A stretch of DNA of 64,000 nucleotides from Blastococcus sp. LR1 (lineage in GTDB: Bacteria > Actinomycetota > Actinomycetes > Mycobacteriales > Geodermatophilaceae): positions 62,001 to 126,000 of the forward strand of contig NZ_JAIUJY010000003.1 of the NCBI RefSeq assembly GCF_020166105.1, in the 5' to 3' direction. This document shows positions 37,890 to 45,969 of the stretch, in pieces (position 1 is the stretch's first letter; each line of letters opens with the position of its first letter). Below the pieces are notes generated by a model. That model worked only from the letters and a program-made list of their open reading frames with translations. It did no database searches and was not told the DNA's origin. The position numbers and the translations under genes are program-made.

Positions 37890-38288
37890 TCAGCGTGCGG
37901 GGCTCTCGGCGATCGTGAACAGGTCGATCAGACCGGTGACCTCGAGCGGCCGGGTGACGGCACGCGTCGTGGCGATGAGGCTCAGCGCCACCTCGCGGCT
38001 GCGGGCGGACTTCTGCGTCTCGACCAGCACGGCGAGGCCGGCCGATCCGAGGAACTGGACGCCCGACAGGTCGATGACCAGTTCGCGCGGCGACTGCTCG
38101 AGCTGGGTGTCCAGCGTCGAACGGAGCACGGGGGCGGTGAAGGTGTCCACCTCGCCGACGACCGTGACGGTGACCGCGCCGTCCTCACCGGTGGAGGTCG
38201 AGAGCGTGATCACGTCGTCGAACGGGGCCTCGGTGCCCTCGGTCGACACGTCGGGCTGCCCCTCGGCGGGCAAGTCGGAAGTGGTCAC
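37890..38288 (-). CDS. STAS-domain anti-anti-sigma factor (RsbV-like)
   Basis: A 132-residue protein with an acidic N-terminal tail (about 25 residues) and a STAS domain: VVGEVDTFTAPVLRSTLDTQ, ELVIDLSGVQFLGSAGLAVL with the phosphorylatable serine in LGSAG, and LEVTGLIDLFTI. Unphosphorylated, it would bind an RsbW-type anti-sigma factor and free SigF; the RsbW and phosphatase fusion are encoded 3-4 kb away. The GTG start has GAGAGGAG eleven bases upstream, a long spacing. A 262-base gap follows upstream. Confidence 0.88.
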   Translation of the reverse strand: MTTSDLPAEGQPDVSTEGTEAPFDDVITLSTSTGEDGAVTVTVVGEVDTFTAPVLRSTLDTQLEQSPRELVIDLSGVQFLGSAGLAVLVETQKSARSREVALSLIATTRAVTRPLEVTGLIDLFTIAESPAR

Positions 38289-38550
38289 GGAACAGTGGCT
38301 CCTCTCGGCGGCACCCGGACGGGGGACCGCCCGGACAATCTACCGCTGTGCGCGTCGGCGGCTGGGAAGCCCCCGGTGCGCCGGTGATCGAACGTGTGTC
38401 GTGCCGGACCTCGGGCCCAGCACGGCGGCTACCTGCTGAACCGCTGACCCAACGTAGACAACCTCCCGCGCGCGCGCCAACCCGCCCCCCGGGGACACAC
38501 CCGTGAGGATGGGTCCGGGAAGCGGGTCGGCAGAGAAGTTCGGCCGGAAC

Positions 38551-38964
38551 TCAGCCGTCGATGATGTGCACCGCGCTCTCCTCGGGGCCCTCGCCGCCGA
38601 TCGGGACATCGGCGGTGGCCTCGATGTCGTCGGCGGTGCGGTTCGTGCCCGAGTCGCTGAACGGGGTCGTGGAGGTGTCCTGCTCGAGCTGGGCGTCGGC
38701 ACGGTTCGGGTCCTCGGCGGGGCGCACGTCCAGGGCGCCGTCCGGGATCTCGCGGTCCAGCCGACCCGACAGGGACTCGCCCTCGGACTGCTCGAAGGCG
38801 GTGGTGCCGAAGTCGGCGCTGGCACCCGGCTGCTCGCCGGGGAGCGCCTCGAACTGCGGGTCCTCCGCGCGCTCCATGGTGGGCGAGTCGTCCTGGGCGG
38901 TCTCGGGGATGCCGCCGTCCTCGGGGAAGACGTCGCGCGCGGTCTGACCCTCGGGCTGCGTCAT
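38551..38964 (-). CDS. Acidic hypothetical protein, resembles DUF5709
   Basis: A 137-residue, strongly acidic, probably disordered protein (EDGGIPETAQDDSP, SLSGRLDREIPDGALDV, GTNRTADDIEATADVP). The central SLSGRLDREIPD-like motif and overall layout resemble actinobacterial DUF5709 proteins, of unknown function and often near stress genes. No catalytic motif is visible. The start ATG has weak upstream purines. The 262-base gap between it and the STAS gene contains no supported element. Confidence 0.65.
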   Translation of the reverse strand: MTQPEGQTARDVFPEDGGIPETAQDDSPTMERAEDPQFEALPGEQPGASADFGTTAFEQSEGESLSGRLDREIPDGALDVRPAEDPNRADAQLEQDTSTTPFSDSGTNRTADDIEATADVPIGGEGPEESAVHIIDG

Positions 38965-39152
38965 GCGGTGCCTCCGTCTCTGCGCCTGTGCGCGGTGTTC
39001 GTCATGGCGTCCTCGCGGACGCGGGAGCCGGTCGGGGGACCGGCGTCGTGTTCCCGCCCTACCCGGGTGCCGCACGGGCATGCGCCGGTGTGCGACGGCG
39101 CACTCCCGGCGGTTCGCGGTATGGCGGGGCGCCAGCGGGGTAGCGGCACTCC

Positions 39153-39728
39153 ATGGCGATCGCAGACGAGGTTCAGCGGGTCGGGGCTCCCATCCGCCGG
39201 TGGGCCCGGACCCAGAAGCGCGAGTACACCCAGGGGGAGGCGCGGCCTCTCGGCGCCGACCTCGGTGCCATGGGCGTCTACGTGAGCCTGGTGGCCGGCG
39301 GTGCCGCCGCGGTGCGGGCCTCCGGGAAGCGGCTGCCGGAGCGGATCCCGTTCGGCGACGCCGCGTTGCTGACCATCGCCACCTTCCGGCTCGCCCGCCG
39401 GATCGCCAAGGACCCGGTGACCGCACCCCTCCGGGCGCCGTTCGTGAAGTACGAGGGGACGTCGGGGCACGCGGAGGTCGCCGAGGAGGTCCGCGAGCAC
39501 GGCGGGGCCAAGCACGCGGTGGGGGAGCTCCTCACCTGCCCGTTCTGCCTCGCGCAGTGGGTGGGCACCGCCTTCGTCTTCGGTTACGTGACCGCGCCCC
39601 GGGCCACCCGGCTGGCGGCGCTCACCATGACCACGGTCGCGGGCTCCGACGTCCTCCAGTTCGTCTACGACGCCATCCAGAACGGGGCCCTGGCGCCCTC
39701 GGAGGAGCCGGCCGGCGTCCAGGCCTGA
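39153..39728 (+). CDS. DUF1360 membrane protein
   Basis: A 191-residue protein with three or four hydrophobic segments (GAMGVYVSLVAGGAAAV, DAALLTIATFRLARRI, LAQWVGTAFVFGYVTA, RLAALTMTTVAGSDVLQFVY) and the family motif ELLTCPFCLAQWVG, whose CPFC pair and tryptophan are characteristic of DUF1360. The family is known as a short membrane protein of unknown function, related to sporulation-associated proteins in Bacillus. A conserved DPVTAPLRAPFVKYEG loop lies between helices. A hairpin at 39742-39762 follows the stop. Confidence 0.8.
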   Translation: MAIADEVQRVGAPIRRWARTQKREYTQGEARPLGADLGAMGVYVSLVAGGAAAVRASGKRLPERIPFGDAALLTIATFRLARRIAKDPVTAPLRAPFVKYEGTSGHAEVAEEVREHGGAKHAVGELLTCPFCLAQWVGTAFVFGYVTAPRATRLAALTMTTVAGSDVLQFVYDAIQNGALAPSEEPAGVQA

Positions 39729-39741
39729 TCTCAGGCCTGAT

Positions 39742-39762
39742 CTCCGGGCCTGTCGCCCGGAG
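39742..39762. terminator. Hairpin after the DUF1360 gene
   Basis: Eight-base perfect stem CTCCGGGC/GCCCGGAG with a five-base loop, just after a short direct repeat TCAGGCCTGATCTC. It is followed 118 bases later by ku on the same strand. Confidence 0.6.
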
Positions 39763-39879
39763 GGGGGAGCCCGCGGGCCGTCCGGGCTGCCGTCGGGACC
39801 GCTCCGGACCTATCCTGCGATCTTGACCCGGCCTCGGGTCTGGAGCGTCCGGACTCGCCGGGCGCGAGGGAGGAGCGTC

Positions 39880-40872
39880 ATGCGATCGATCTGGCGTGGC
39901 GCCGTGTCGTTCGGCCTGGTCAGCATCGGCGTGAAGCTGTACTCCGCCACCGAGGACAAGGACATCCGCTTCCACCAGGTGCACGCCGCCGACGGCGGCC
40001 GGGTGAAGTACAAGCGCGTCTGCTCCGTCGACGGCGAAGAGGTCGAGTACGCCGACATCGCCAAGGGGTACGAGCTGCCCAGCGGCGAGGTCGTGATCCT
40101 CACCGACGCGGACTTCGACGAGCTGCCGCTCACCACCCGCCGGGAGATCGAGGTCCTGGAGTTCGTCGACCAGGCCGAGATCGACCCGATCATGTTCGAG
40201 AAGACGTACTACCTGGAGCCCGACGGCGCGGCCGCCCGTCCGTACGTGCTGCTGCGCGACGCCCTGGAGAACGCCGGTCAGGTGGCGATCACCAAGATCG
40301 CGCTGCGTCAGCGGGAGTCCCTGGCCGCGCTGCGGGTGCGTGACGGGATCCTCGTGATGCACACGATGCGCTGGCCGGACGAGATCCGTCGTCCCGACTT
40401 CGCCTTCCTCGACGAGGACATCTCGGTCCGCCCGCAGGAGCTGAAGATGGCCGAGGCGCTCATCGGCTCCATGACGGCGTCGTTCGACCCGGGCGAGTTC
40501 ACCGACGAGTACCGCGAGGCCATGACCGCGCTGCTGGAGGCCAAGCAGAGCGGCGGCGAGGTCACGCAGGCTCCCGAGACGGCCGAGGACGACGGCGCCT
40601 CCGTGGTCGACCTGATGAGCGCGCTGCGCCGCAGCGTCGAGCGGGCCCGGGGCGGCGCTGCCGACGACTCGGGTGACGACGACGCCGAGGCGCCGAAGAA
40701 GACCGCCACCCGGAAGGCCGCGCCGAAGAAGGCCGACTCCGAGGACGAGGCCCCGGCGAAGAAGGCTCCGGCCAAGAAGGCCGCCGCGAAGAAGGCGGCT
40801 CCGGCCAAGAAGACGTCCGCGAGCGCCGCCGGCGACAAGCCGCCGGCCAAGCGGGCCCGCCGCAGCGCCTGA
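39880..40872 (+). CDS. ku: Ku protein of bacterial non-homologous end joining
   Basis: A 330-residue Ku homodimer subunit that binds double-strand ends and recruits LigD. The core begins MRSIWRGAVSFGLVSIGVKL and contains IRFHQVHAADGGRVKYKRVC, KTYYLEPDG and PQELKMAEALIGSM. The last 70 residues form a Lys/Ala/Pro-rich tail with PAKKA repeats, the extended type that in mycobacteria and other genera aids end-binding and threading along DNA. Strong AGGGAGGAG site before the ATG. The ligase gene starts one base after its stop. Confidence 0.95.
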   Translation: MRSIWRGAVSFGLVSIGVKLYSATEDKDIRFHQVHAADGGRVKYKRVCSVDGEEVEYADIAKGYELPSGEVVILTDADFDELPLTTRREIEVLEFVDQAEIDPIMFEKTYYLEPDGAAARPYVLLRDALENAGQVAITKIALRQRESLAALRVRDGILVMHTMRWPDEIRRPDFAFLDEDISVRPQELKMAEALIGSMTASFDPGEFTDEYREAMTALLEAKQSGGEVTQAPETAEDDGASVVDLMSALRRSVERARGGAADDSGDDDAEAPKKTATRKAAPKKADSEDEAPAKKAPAKKAAAKKAAPAKKTSASAAGDKPPAKRARRSA

Positions 40873-40873
40873 G

Positions 40874-41842
40874 GTGGCGGCTCCCGAGCCGGCGAACCTC
40901 CCGCTGCCGATGCTGGCGGTCCCCGGCGAGCTGCCCGGTGACGACGGCGCGTGGGGCTACGAGTTCAAGTGGGACGGCGTCCGCGCGCTCGCGGGCGTGC
41001 GGGACGGGCGGCTGACGCTCGCCTCCCGCAAGGGCACCGACATCACCGTCCGCTATCCGGAGGTGTCGCGGCTCCCGACAGCGCTCGCCGGACGGAACGC
41101 CGTCGTGGACGGCGAGGTCGTGATGATGGACGCGCAGGGCCGCCCGGACTTCGGCGCGCTGCAGAACCGCATGCACCGCACCGGGCCGGAGGTGCCGCGG
41201 ATGGCGGCGGCCGCGCCGGTGACCTACCTGGTGTTCGACCTGCTCGCGCTGGACGGCGAGGACCTGCGTGCCCGCCCGTACGCCGAGCGACGCGCGCTGC
41301 TCGACGAGCTCGCGCCCGCCGGAGGTCGCTGGATCCTGACGCCGTGGTTCCCGGGGCACGGGGCGGAGGTGCGGGCGGCCAGCGAGGAGAACGGCCTGGA
41401 GGGCGTCGTCGCCAAGCGGCTGGACTCCCCGTACCGCGAGGGCGCCCGCAGCCCCGAGTGGCGCAAGATCAAGAACTTCTTCACCCAGTCCGTCGTCGTC
41501 GGTGGCTGGCGGCCGGGCCAGGGGCGGCGCGAGGGCACGATCGGCTCGCTGCTGGTCGGCGTCCCGGACGACGAGGGCCGGCTGGTCTACGTCGGCCACG
41601 TGGGCACCGGCTTCACCGACCAGGCCCTACGCGATCTGCAGCGGCTGCTGACGCCCCGGGCTTCGGCGCCGTTCGACGGCGCGCTGCCGCGGGAGGTGAC
41701 GCGCGACGCCCACTGGGTCGAGCCGGACCTCGTCGGCGAGGTGGCATACGCGGTGTGGACCGCGGACAACCGGCTGCGGCACCCGTCCTGGCGCGGGGTC
41801 CGGGACGACCTGGAGCCCGATGACGTGGTGAAGGAATCGTGA
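40874..41842 (+). CDS. ligD-lig: ATP-dependent DNA ligase (LigD ligase domain as a separate protein)
   Basis: A 322-residue ligase. Nucleotidyltransferase motifs: active-site lysine in YEFKWDGVRALAG (about residue 33), VVDGEVVMMDAQG, YLVFDLLALDGEDL, GLEGVVAKRLDSPYR and WRKIKNFF, then an OB-fold (RREGTIGSLLVGVPDDEGRL to HPSWRGVRDDLEPDD). It seals ends brought together by Ku. Full-length LigD also contains polymerase and phosphoesterase domains; here the polymerase is the next gene (GTGA overlap) and no phosphoesterase is seen. The GTG start is one base after the ku stop, implying coupled translation. Confidence 0.92.
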   Translation: MAAPEPANLPLPMLAVPGELPGDDGAWGYEFKWDGVRALAGVRDGRLTLASRKGTDITVRYPEVSRLPTALAGRNAVVDGEVVMMDAQGRPDFGALQNRMHRTGPEVPRMAAAAPVTYLVFDLLALDGEDLRARPYAERRALLDELAPAGGRWILTPWFPGHGAEVRAASEENGLEGVVAKRLDSPYREGARSPEWRKIKNFFTQSVVVGGWRPGQGRREGTIGSLLVGVPDDEGRLVYVGHVGTGFTDQALRDLQRLLTPRASAPFDGALPREVTRDAHWVEPDLVGEVAYAVWTADNRLRHPSWRGVRDDLEPDDVVKES

Positions 41843-42768
41843 GTCCCGCCAAGCAGCGGGTGGAGATCGGCGGGCGGCAGCTCGGCGTCTCCAACCTGGA
41901 GAAGGTGCTCTTCCCCGAGGTCGGCTTCACCAAGGCGCAGGTCATCGACTACTACGTGCGGATCGCGCCGGTGCTGCTCCCGCACGTCGCCGGTCGCCCC
42001 GTCACCTTCACCCGCTGGCCCGACGGCGTCGAGGGGCAGGCGTTCTACGAGAAGAACAGCGCCCGGCACGCGCCCGAGTGGGTGCGCCGGGTGACGATCC
42101 CGAGCCCGGGCAGCTCGCGCGGCCGGGAGACGCTGGACATGGTCGTGCTGGAGGACGTCCCGGACCTGGCCTGGGCGGCGAACCTCGCGGCGCTCGAGGT
42201 GCACGTGCCGCAGTGGCAGGTCGACGACGACGGCGAGCCGCAGCTGCCCGACCTGCTGGTGCTCGACCTCGACCCGGGCCCGGACACCGGCATCCTCGAG
42301 TGCTGCGTGCTGGCCGAGCGCCTGGGGGAGCGGCTGGAGGCCGACGGCCTGGACCCGGTGGTGAAGACCTCGGGATCCAAGGGGATGCAGGTGTACGCGC
42401 CGATCGAGGTGGCCGACCGCGAGCACCCGAGCCGGTACGCGAAGCAGTTGGCGCAGGAGCTCTCCGCGGAGACGCCGGACGACGTCGTCTGGCGGATGGA
42501 GAAGGTGCTGCGGCCGGGCAAGGTGCTGGTCGACTGGAGCCAGAACAACACCGCGAAGACGACGGTCGCGCCGTACTCGCTGCGGGCGCGGGCGGGGGCC
42601 ACGGTGTCGACGCCGATCGGCTGGGACGAGGTCGACGCCGTGCGCGACGGCTCGCTGGATCCGGCCGCGCTGCGGTTCACGACCGATCAGGTGCTGGCGC
42701 GGGTGGAGGAGTACGGCGACCTGTTCGACGTCGCGGGTGCCCGGCGCGCCCCGCTGCCCGAGGTCTGA
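41839..42768 (+). CDS. ligD-pol: LigD-type primase-polymerase (PolDom) as a separate protein
   Basis: A 309-residue archaeo-eukaryotic primase-type polymerase used in end joining. The metal-binding aspartates are in LLVLDLDPGPDTG (about residues 139-151), with VVKTSGSKGMQVYAPIE, PGKVLVDWSQNN and the Lys-Thr of TAKTTVAPYSLRAR completing the active site; NLEKVLFPEVGFTKAQVIDY is the usual N-terminal signature. It fills gaps with NTPs or dNTPs at processed breaks. It overlaps the ligase stop by GTGA. Confidence 0.93.
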   Translation: MSPAKQRVEIGGRQLGVSNLEKVLFPEVGFTKAQVIDYYVRIAPVLLPHVAGRPVTFTRWPDGVEGQAFYEKNSARHAPEWVRRVTIPSPGSSRGRETLDMVVLEDVPDLAWAANLAALEVHVPQWQVDDDGEPQLPDLLVLDLDPGPDTGILECCVLAERLGERLEADGLDPVVKTSGSKGMQVYAPIEVADREHPSRYAKQLAQELSAETPDDVVWRMEKVLRPGKVLVDWSQNNTAKTTVAPYSLRARAGATVSTPIGWDEVDAVRDGSLDPAALRFTTDQVLARVEEYGDLFDVAGARRAPLPEV

Positions 42769-42793
42769 CGGAGGTCTCCGAAACTGTCGTACG

Positions 42794-42809
42794 TCGAACG
42801 TATGTTCGG
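42794..42809. promoter_or_regulatory. LexA (SOS) box before the DUF222 HNH gene
   Basis: TCGAACGTATGTTCGG matches the Gram-positive/actinobacterial SOS consensus CGAAC-N4-GTTCG exactly in both half-sites. It covers the probable -10 TATGTT (42801-42806), which would place the transcript start at the ATG at 42813. Damage-induced expression is predicted. Confidence 0.85.
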
Positions 42810-42812
42810 GTC

Positions 42813-44327
42813 ATGTCGACGGCCGGTGCGGAGCGCTCCCTCGTGGAGGGTGCGGTGCTCGGCTGGATCCTGGACCAGCCGCCGTCCACGGCGCGCGTGC
42901 CGGTGCCGCTCCTGACCGCTGACGAGGTGGCGGTCGAGCTGAAGCGGCTGCAGGCCCGCAGGGCGATGGACGCCGCCTACGAAGCAGAACTCGTCATGGC
43001 ACTGGCCGGGAAGCGGCCGGACACCGACGACCCGCCGCCGGGGCATCCGGGCGCCCGCCGACGGGGAGGGGGCTCGCCGGTGCCGGGAACGTCGGAGTTC
43101 CTGCCCGACGAGCTGGCGGCCCCGCTGAACTGCTCCCGGTCGTTCGCCGCCGGCGTGCTCGCCGATGCGCACCAGCTGGTCGACAGGATGCCGTCGGTCT
43201 GGCAGGCCTGCGCCGATGGCGCCCTGGACTGGCACCGGGCGCGGATCTTCGCCGACGTCCTGGGGTCCGCTTCCGATGACGTCGTCGCCGCAGTGGTGCC
43301 GCAGCTCCTGCCGGGAGCGGCGAAGCTGTCCGCGGGCCAGTTGCGCCGGCGTCTGATCGCCGCCGCCATCGCAGTCGACGAGGAGTTCGCCGAGCAGCGA
43401 CGCCAGGAGGCCGAACGTCGCGCCGGGGTGCGGGCGTATCCGACCGCGGACGGCATGTCGGTGCTGGCCAGCGAGATGCCGTCTGCGGTGACGGCTGCCA
43501 TGTGGTCGGTCATCGACCAGGCTGCGCAACTGGCTCGCACCGCCGGGGACGACCGGCCGATCGGGGTGCTGCGCGCCGAGGCGCACGCGGCCCTGGTGCT
43601 CGACCCGGCTGGTGGTGCGGGTCCGGCCTTCACCGGCCACGTCACGGTTCTCGCCCCGCTGCCGTTCCTTCGCGGCCCCGGGGCATGCCGCACCGCGCCG
43701 GAGGCGGCACCCGAGAGCGGGCCGACGGTGAATGGCATCCCGATCACGGCGGCGCACCTGCGCGAGCTGATGGCCGAGATCGGTGCGCTCGGAGTGCAGG
43801 CGCCCCCTGGCGGAAGTCTCGCGGTGGCGATCACCGACGAGTACGGAGTGCTGCTGGCCACCGCGACGCCGACCGAGCTGACCCGCCTGGCCGCCCGCGG
43901 CTGCAGGGTCCACGGCCGGGAGGCGGCGTGCGAGTGCCCGCTGCTGGGTAGGCCTGCCGATCAGGCGGGATACGACCGGTCCGCGGCGCAGGAGCGATTC
44001 CTCCGGTTGCGGGACCGCACCTGTCGCCACCCCGGGTGTTCGCGGGCTGCCGGTCGCACCGACCTCGACCACGTGGTGCCGTACGACTGCGGTGGACGGA
44101 CCAGCTGCGACAACTTGTGCTGTCTCTGCCGCACCCACCACCGTCTCAAGACCTTCGCCCGCGGCTGGCGCTTCGTCCTGTCGCCGGACGGCACCCTCTC
44201 GGTGACCACACCGTCGGGGATCACCCGCACCACACGACCACCGGGCCTGAGCGAGCGCCGACGGCAGCGCGCACTGCCGGCTCCGGCCCCGCCACCCCTC
44301 GTGGACGAGACACCACCACCGTTCTGA
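42813..44327 (+). CDS. DUF222/HNH endonuclease (13E12 repeat family)
   Basis: A 504-residue protein of the multi-copy actinobacterial DUF222-HNH family. The N-terminal DUF222 part (about residues 20-330) contains ELAAPLNCSRSFAAGVLADA and DGALDWHRARIFADVL; the C-terminal HNH nuclease (about 395-450) has CRHPGCSRAAGRTDLDHVVP then CCLCRTHHRLKTF, with paired cysteines for structural zinc. The 13E12 genes Rv0336 and Rv0515 of M. tuberculosis are SOS-regulated, and this gene also has a LexA box. It is often suspected to be mobile or selfish; no second copy or inteine boundary is visible here. Confidence 0.9.
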   Translation: MSTAGAERSLVEGAVLGWILDQPPSTARVPVPLLTADEVAVELKRLQARRAMDAAYEAELVMALAGKRPDTDDPPPGHPGARRRGGGSPVPGTSEFLPDELAAPLNCSRSFAAGVLADAHQLVDRMPSVWQACADGALDWHRARIFADVLGSASDDVVAAVVPQLLPGAAKLSAGQLRRRLIAAAIAVDEEFAEQRRQEAERRAGVRAYPTADGMSVLASEMPSAVTAAMWSVIDQAAQLARTAGDDRPIGVLRAEAHAALVLDPAGGAGPAFTGHVTVLAPLPFLRGPGACRTAPEAAPESGPTVNGIPITAAHLRELMAEIGALGVQAPPGGSLAVAITDEYGVLLATATPTELTRLAARGCRVHGREAACECPLLGRPADQAGYDRSAAQERFLRLRDRTCRHPGCSRAAGRTDLDHVVPYDCGGRTSCDNLCCLCRTHHRLKTFARGWRFVLSPDGTLSVTTPSGITRTTRPPGLSERRRQRALPAPAPPPLVDETPPPF

Positions 44328-44440
44328 CATCCGCCCCGGTCCGAGATCTGTCCAGCTCTGACGCCCGCCGTCGCGGAGCCGCGGAGTCTCTTCCGCCTGC
44401 GGCGAGAGTCGTGGCACGGAGGTCTGGGACGATCTTGCTC

Positions 44441-45316
44441 ATGGCCTCCGCGCAGAACCTCCGGTCCACCGACGCCGGGCGGCTCGTCGTCCGCTGCCCC
44501 GACCGCCCGGGCATCGTCGCGGCGATCAGTGGACTCATGGCCGAGGTCGGCGCCAACATCACCGACTCCCAGCAGCACTCCTCGGACCCCAGTGGCGGCA
44601 CGTTCACGCTGCGGCTGGAGTTCGTCCTCGAGGGCCTGGCCGGCCGGCGCGCGGAGCTGGAGGCCCGGCTGGGCGAACTGGCAGGGGAGTGGCAGCTGAC
44701 CTGGCGGCTGGTCGAGGCGACGCACCGCCCGAAGGTCGCGGTGTTCGTCAGCCTCACCGACCACGTGCTGCAGGAGCTGATCTACCGGGTGAGCGCCGGT
44801 GACCTGCAGGCCGACATCGTCGCCGTCGTCTCCAACCATTCCGACCTCGAACCGGTGGCGACCGCGGCCGGCATCCCCTTCCACCACGTTCCGGTGACGC
44901 CGGAGACCAAGGCGGAGGCCGAGGCGCGGGCCCTGGAGATCGTGGCCGACGTCGACCTCGTCGTCCTGGCGCGCTACATGCAGATCGTCTCGCCGGAGTT
45001 CTGCGCGCGGTTCCCGGAGCGGCTGATCAACATCCACCACAGCTTCCTGCCGGCGTTCGTGGGCGCCAACCCCTACCGGGCGGCGCACGACCGCGGCGTG
45101 AAGCTCATCGGCGCCACCGCGCACTACGTGACCGCGGAGCTCGATGCCGGCCCGATCATCGAGCAGGAGGTGGCCCGCGTGGACCACCGCGCGAATGTGG
45201 AGGACATGCGTCGCGTGGGCCGCTACGTCGAGCGTCAGGTGCTCGCCCAGGCCGTGACGTGGCACGTGGAGGACCGGGTCATCGTCGAGGGCCCGCGCAC
45301 CATCGTCTTCGCCTGA
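44441..45316 (+). CDS. purU: Formyltetrahydrofolate deformylase
   Basis: A 291-residue enzyme hydrolysing 10-formyl-THF to formate and THF, balancing the one-carbon pool. The N-terminal ACT domain (CPDRPGIVAAISGLMAEVGAN, residues about 18-38) and C-terminal formyltransferase fold are complete; active-site motifs are ADIVAVVSNHSD, INIHHSFLPAFVGANPY (catalytic His) and GATAHYVTAELDAGPIIEQ (Asp). The ATG at 44441 gives the usual length. Nested palindromes follow the stop. Confidence 0.93.
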   Translation: MASAQNLRSTDAGRLVVRCPDRPGIVAAISGLMAEVGANITDSQQHSSDPSGGTFTLRLEFVLEGLAGRRAELEARLGELAGEWQLTWRLVEATHRPKVAVFVSLTDHVLQELIYRVSAGDLQADIVAVVSNHSDLEPVATAAGIPFHHVPVTPETKAEAEARALEIVADVDLVVLARYMQIVSPEFCARFPERLINIHHSFLPAFVGANPYRAAHDRGVKLIGATAHYVTAELDAGPIIEQEVARVDHRANVEDMRRVGRYVERQVLAQAVTWHVEDRVIVEGPRTIVFA

Positions 45317-45323
45317 CCGCTCG

Positions 45324-45410
45324 GTGATCAGGAGACCTGATCATCGGGCGTCCTGGCTCAGTGCCGGTCGTGAGCCAGGATGCGGAGCGATCAGGTGAGC
45401 TGATCATCAC
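45324..45410. repeat. Nested palindromic element between purU and fur
   Basis: Three inverted repeats in 87 bases: TGATCAGG-AGA-CCTGATCA (45325-45343), a perfect 10-base stem TCCTGGCTCA/TGAGCCAGGA (45351-45360 and 45371-45380) and GATCAG-N5-CTGATC (45389-45405). The outer two are roughly mirror images of each other, so the whole block is a large imperfect palindrome. It could terminate purU or be a dispersed extragenic palindrome. Confidence 0.7.
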
Positions 45411-45418
45411 GGAGCCCT

Positions 45419-45439
45419 TTTCTTGACCAGTTCAAGAAA
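45419..45439. promoter_or_regulatory. Fur-like operator overlapping the fur-katA promoter
   Basis: Inverted repeat TTTCTTGA-N5-TCAAGAAA. It contains the -35 element TTGACC (45423-45428); a -10 AATGAT follows 17 bases later at 45446-45451, giving a start site about two bases before the fur ATG. This resembles actinobacterial FurA boxes and indicates peroxide/metal-responsive autoregulation of fur and catalase. Confidence 0.7.
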
Positions 45440-45459
45440 GGGGCGAATGATGATCAGCG

Positions 45460-45969
45460 ATGGAGACGACCAGGGAACACGAGTTGCGGGAGGCCGGGCT
45501 GCGCGTGACGCGGCCCCGGTTGGCCGTGCTCGGTGTCCTGGCCGACCACCCGCACGCTGACGCGGACACCATCGTGACCGCCGCCCGGGAGCAGCATCCG
45601 TCGCTGTCACCGCAGGCGGTCTACGGCGTCCTCAAGGCGTTCGTCGGCGCGGGCATCGCCCGCCGGATCGAGCCCGCCGGCGCCCCCGCGCTGTTCGAGC
45701 TGCGGGTGGGCGACAACCACCACCACCTGGTCTGCCGCTCGTGCGGCGCGATCGCCGACGTCGACTGCGTGGTGGGCGCGTCCCCGTGCCTGAAGCCCTC
45801 GGACGCGGCCGGCTTCGTCGTCGACGAGGCCGAGGTCGTCTTCTGGGGAATGTGTCGCGACTGCCAGGTGGAGGCAGCAGCAGAGTCAGTGCAGATCGAA
45901 GAGCGCCATCTGAACGAAGAGCACGACATGATCGAAGAGCACGACATCCGAGAAGGAGCACGCGCATGA
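45460..45969 (+). CDS. furA: Fur-family metal-dependent regulator (FurA/PerR-like)
   Basis: A 169-residue repressor. The N-terminal winged helix ([34 protein letters not shown], about residues 14-65) is followed by the metal-binding dimerisation domain with [16 protein letters not shown] and the second cysteine pair in WGMCRDCQ for structural zinc. About 25 extra C-terminal residues are Glu/His-rich ([17 protein letters not shown]) and could bind metal. It overlaps the catalase gene by ATGA, the usual furA-kat arrangement, so it probably represses catalase until oxidised. Nearly leaderless start. Confidence 0.9.
   Translation: METTREHELREAGLRVTRPRLAVLGVLADHPHADADTIVTAAREQHPSLSPQAVYGVLKAFVGAGIARRIEPAGAPALFELRVGDNHHHLVCRSCGAIADVDCVVGASPCLKPSDAAGFVVDEAEVVFWGMCRDCQVEAAAESVQIEERHLNEEHDMIEEHDIREGARA

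Noticed and set aside
42813..44327. Intein or homing-endonuclease insertion
   Set aside because: The HNH protein is a complete free-standing DUF222 protein with its own promoter and intact neighbouring genes.
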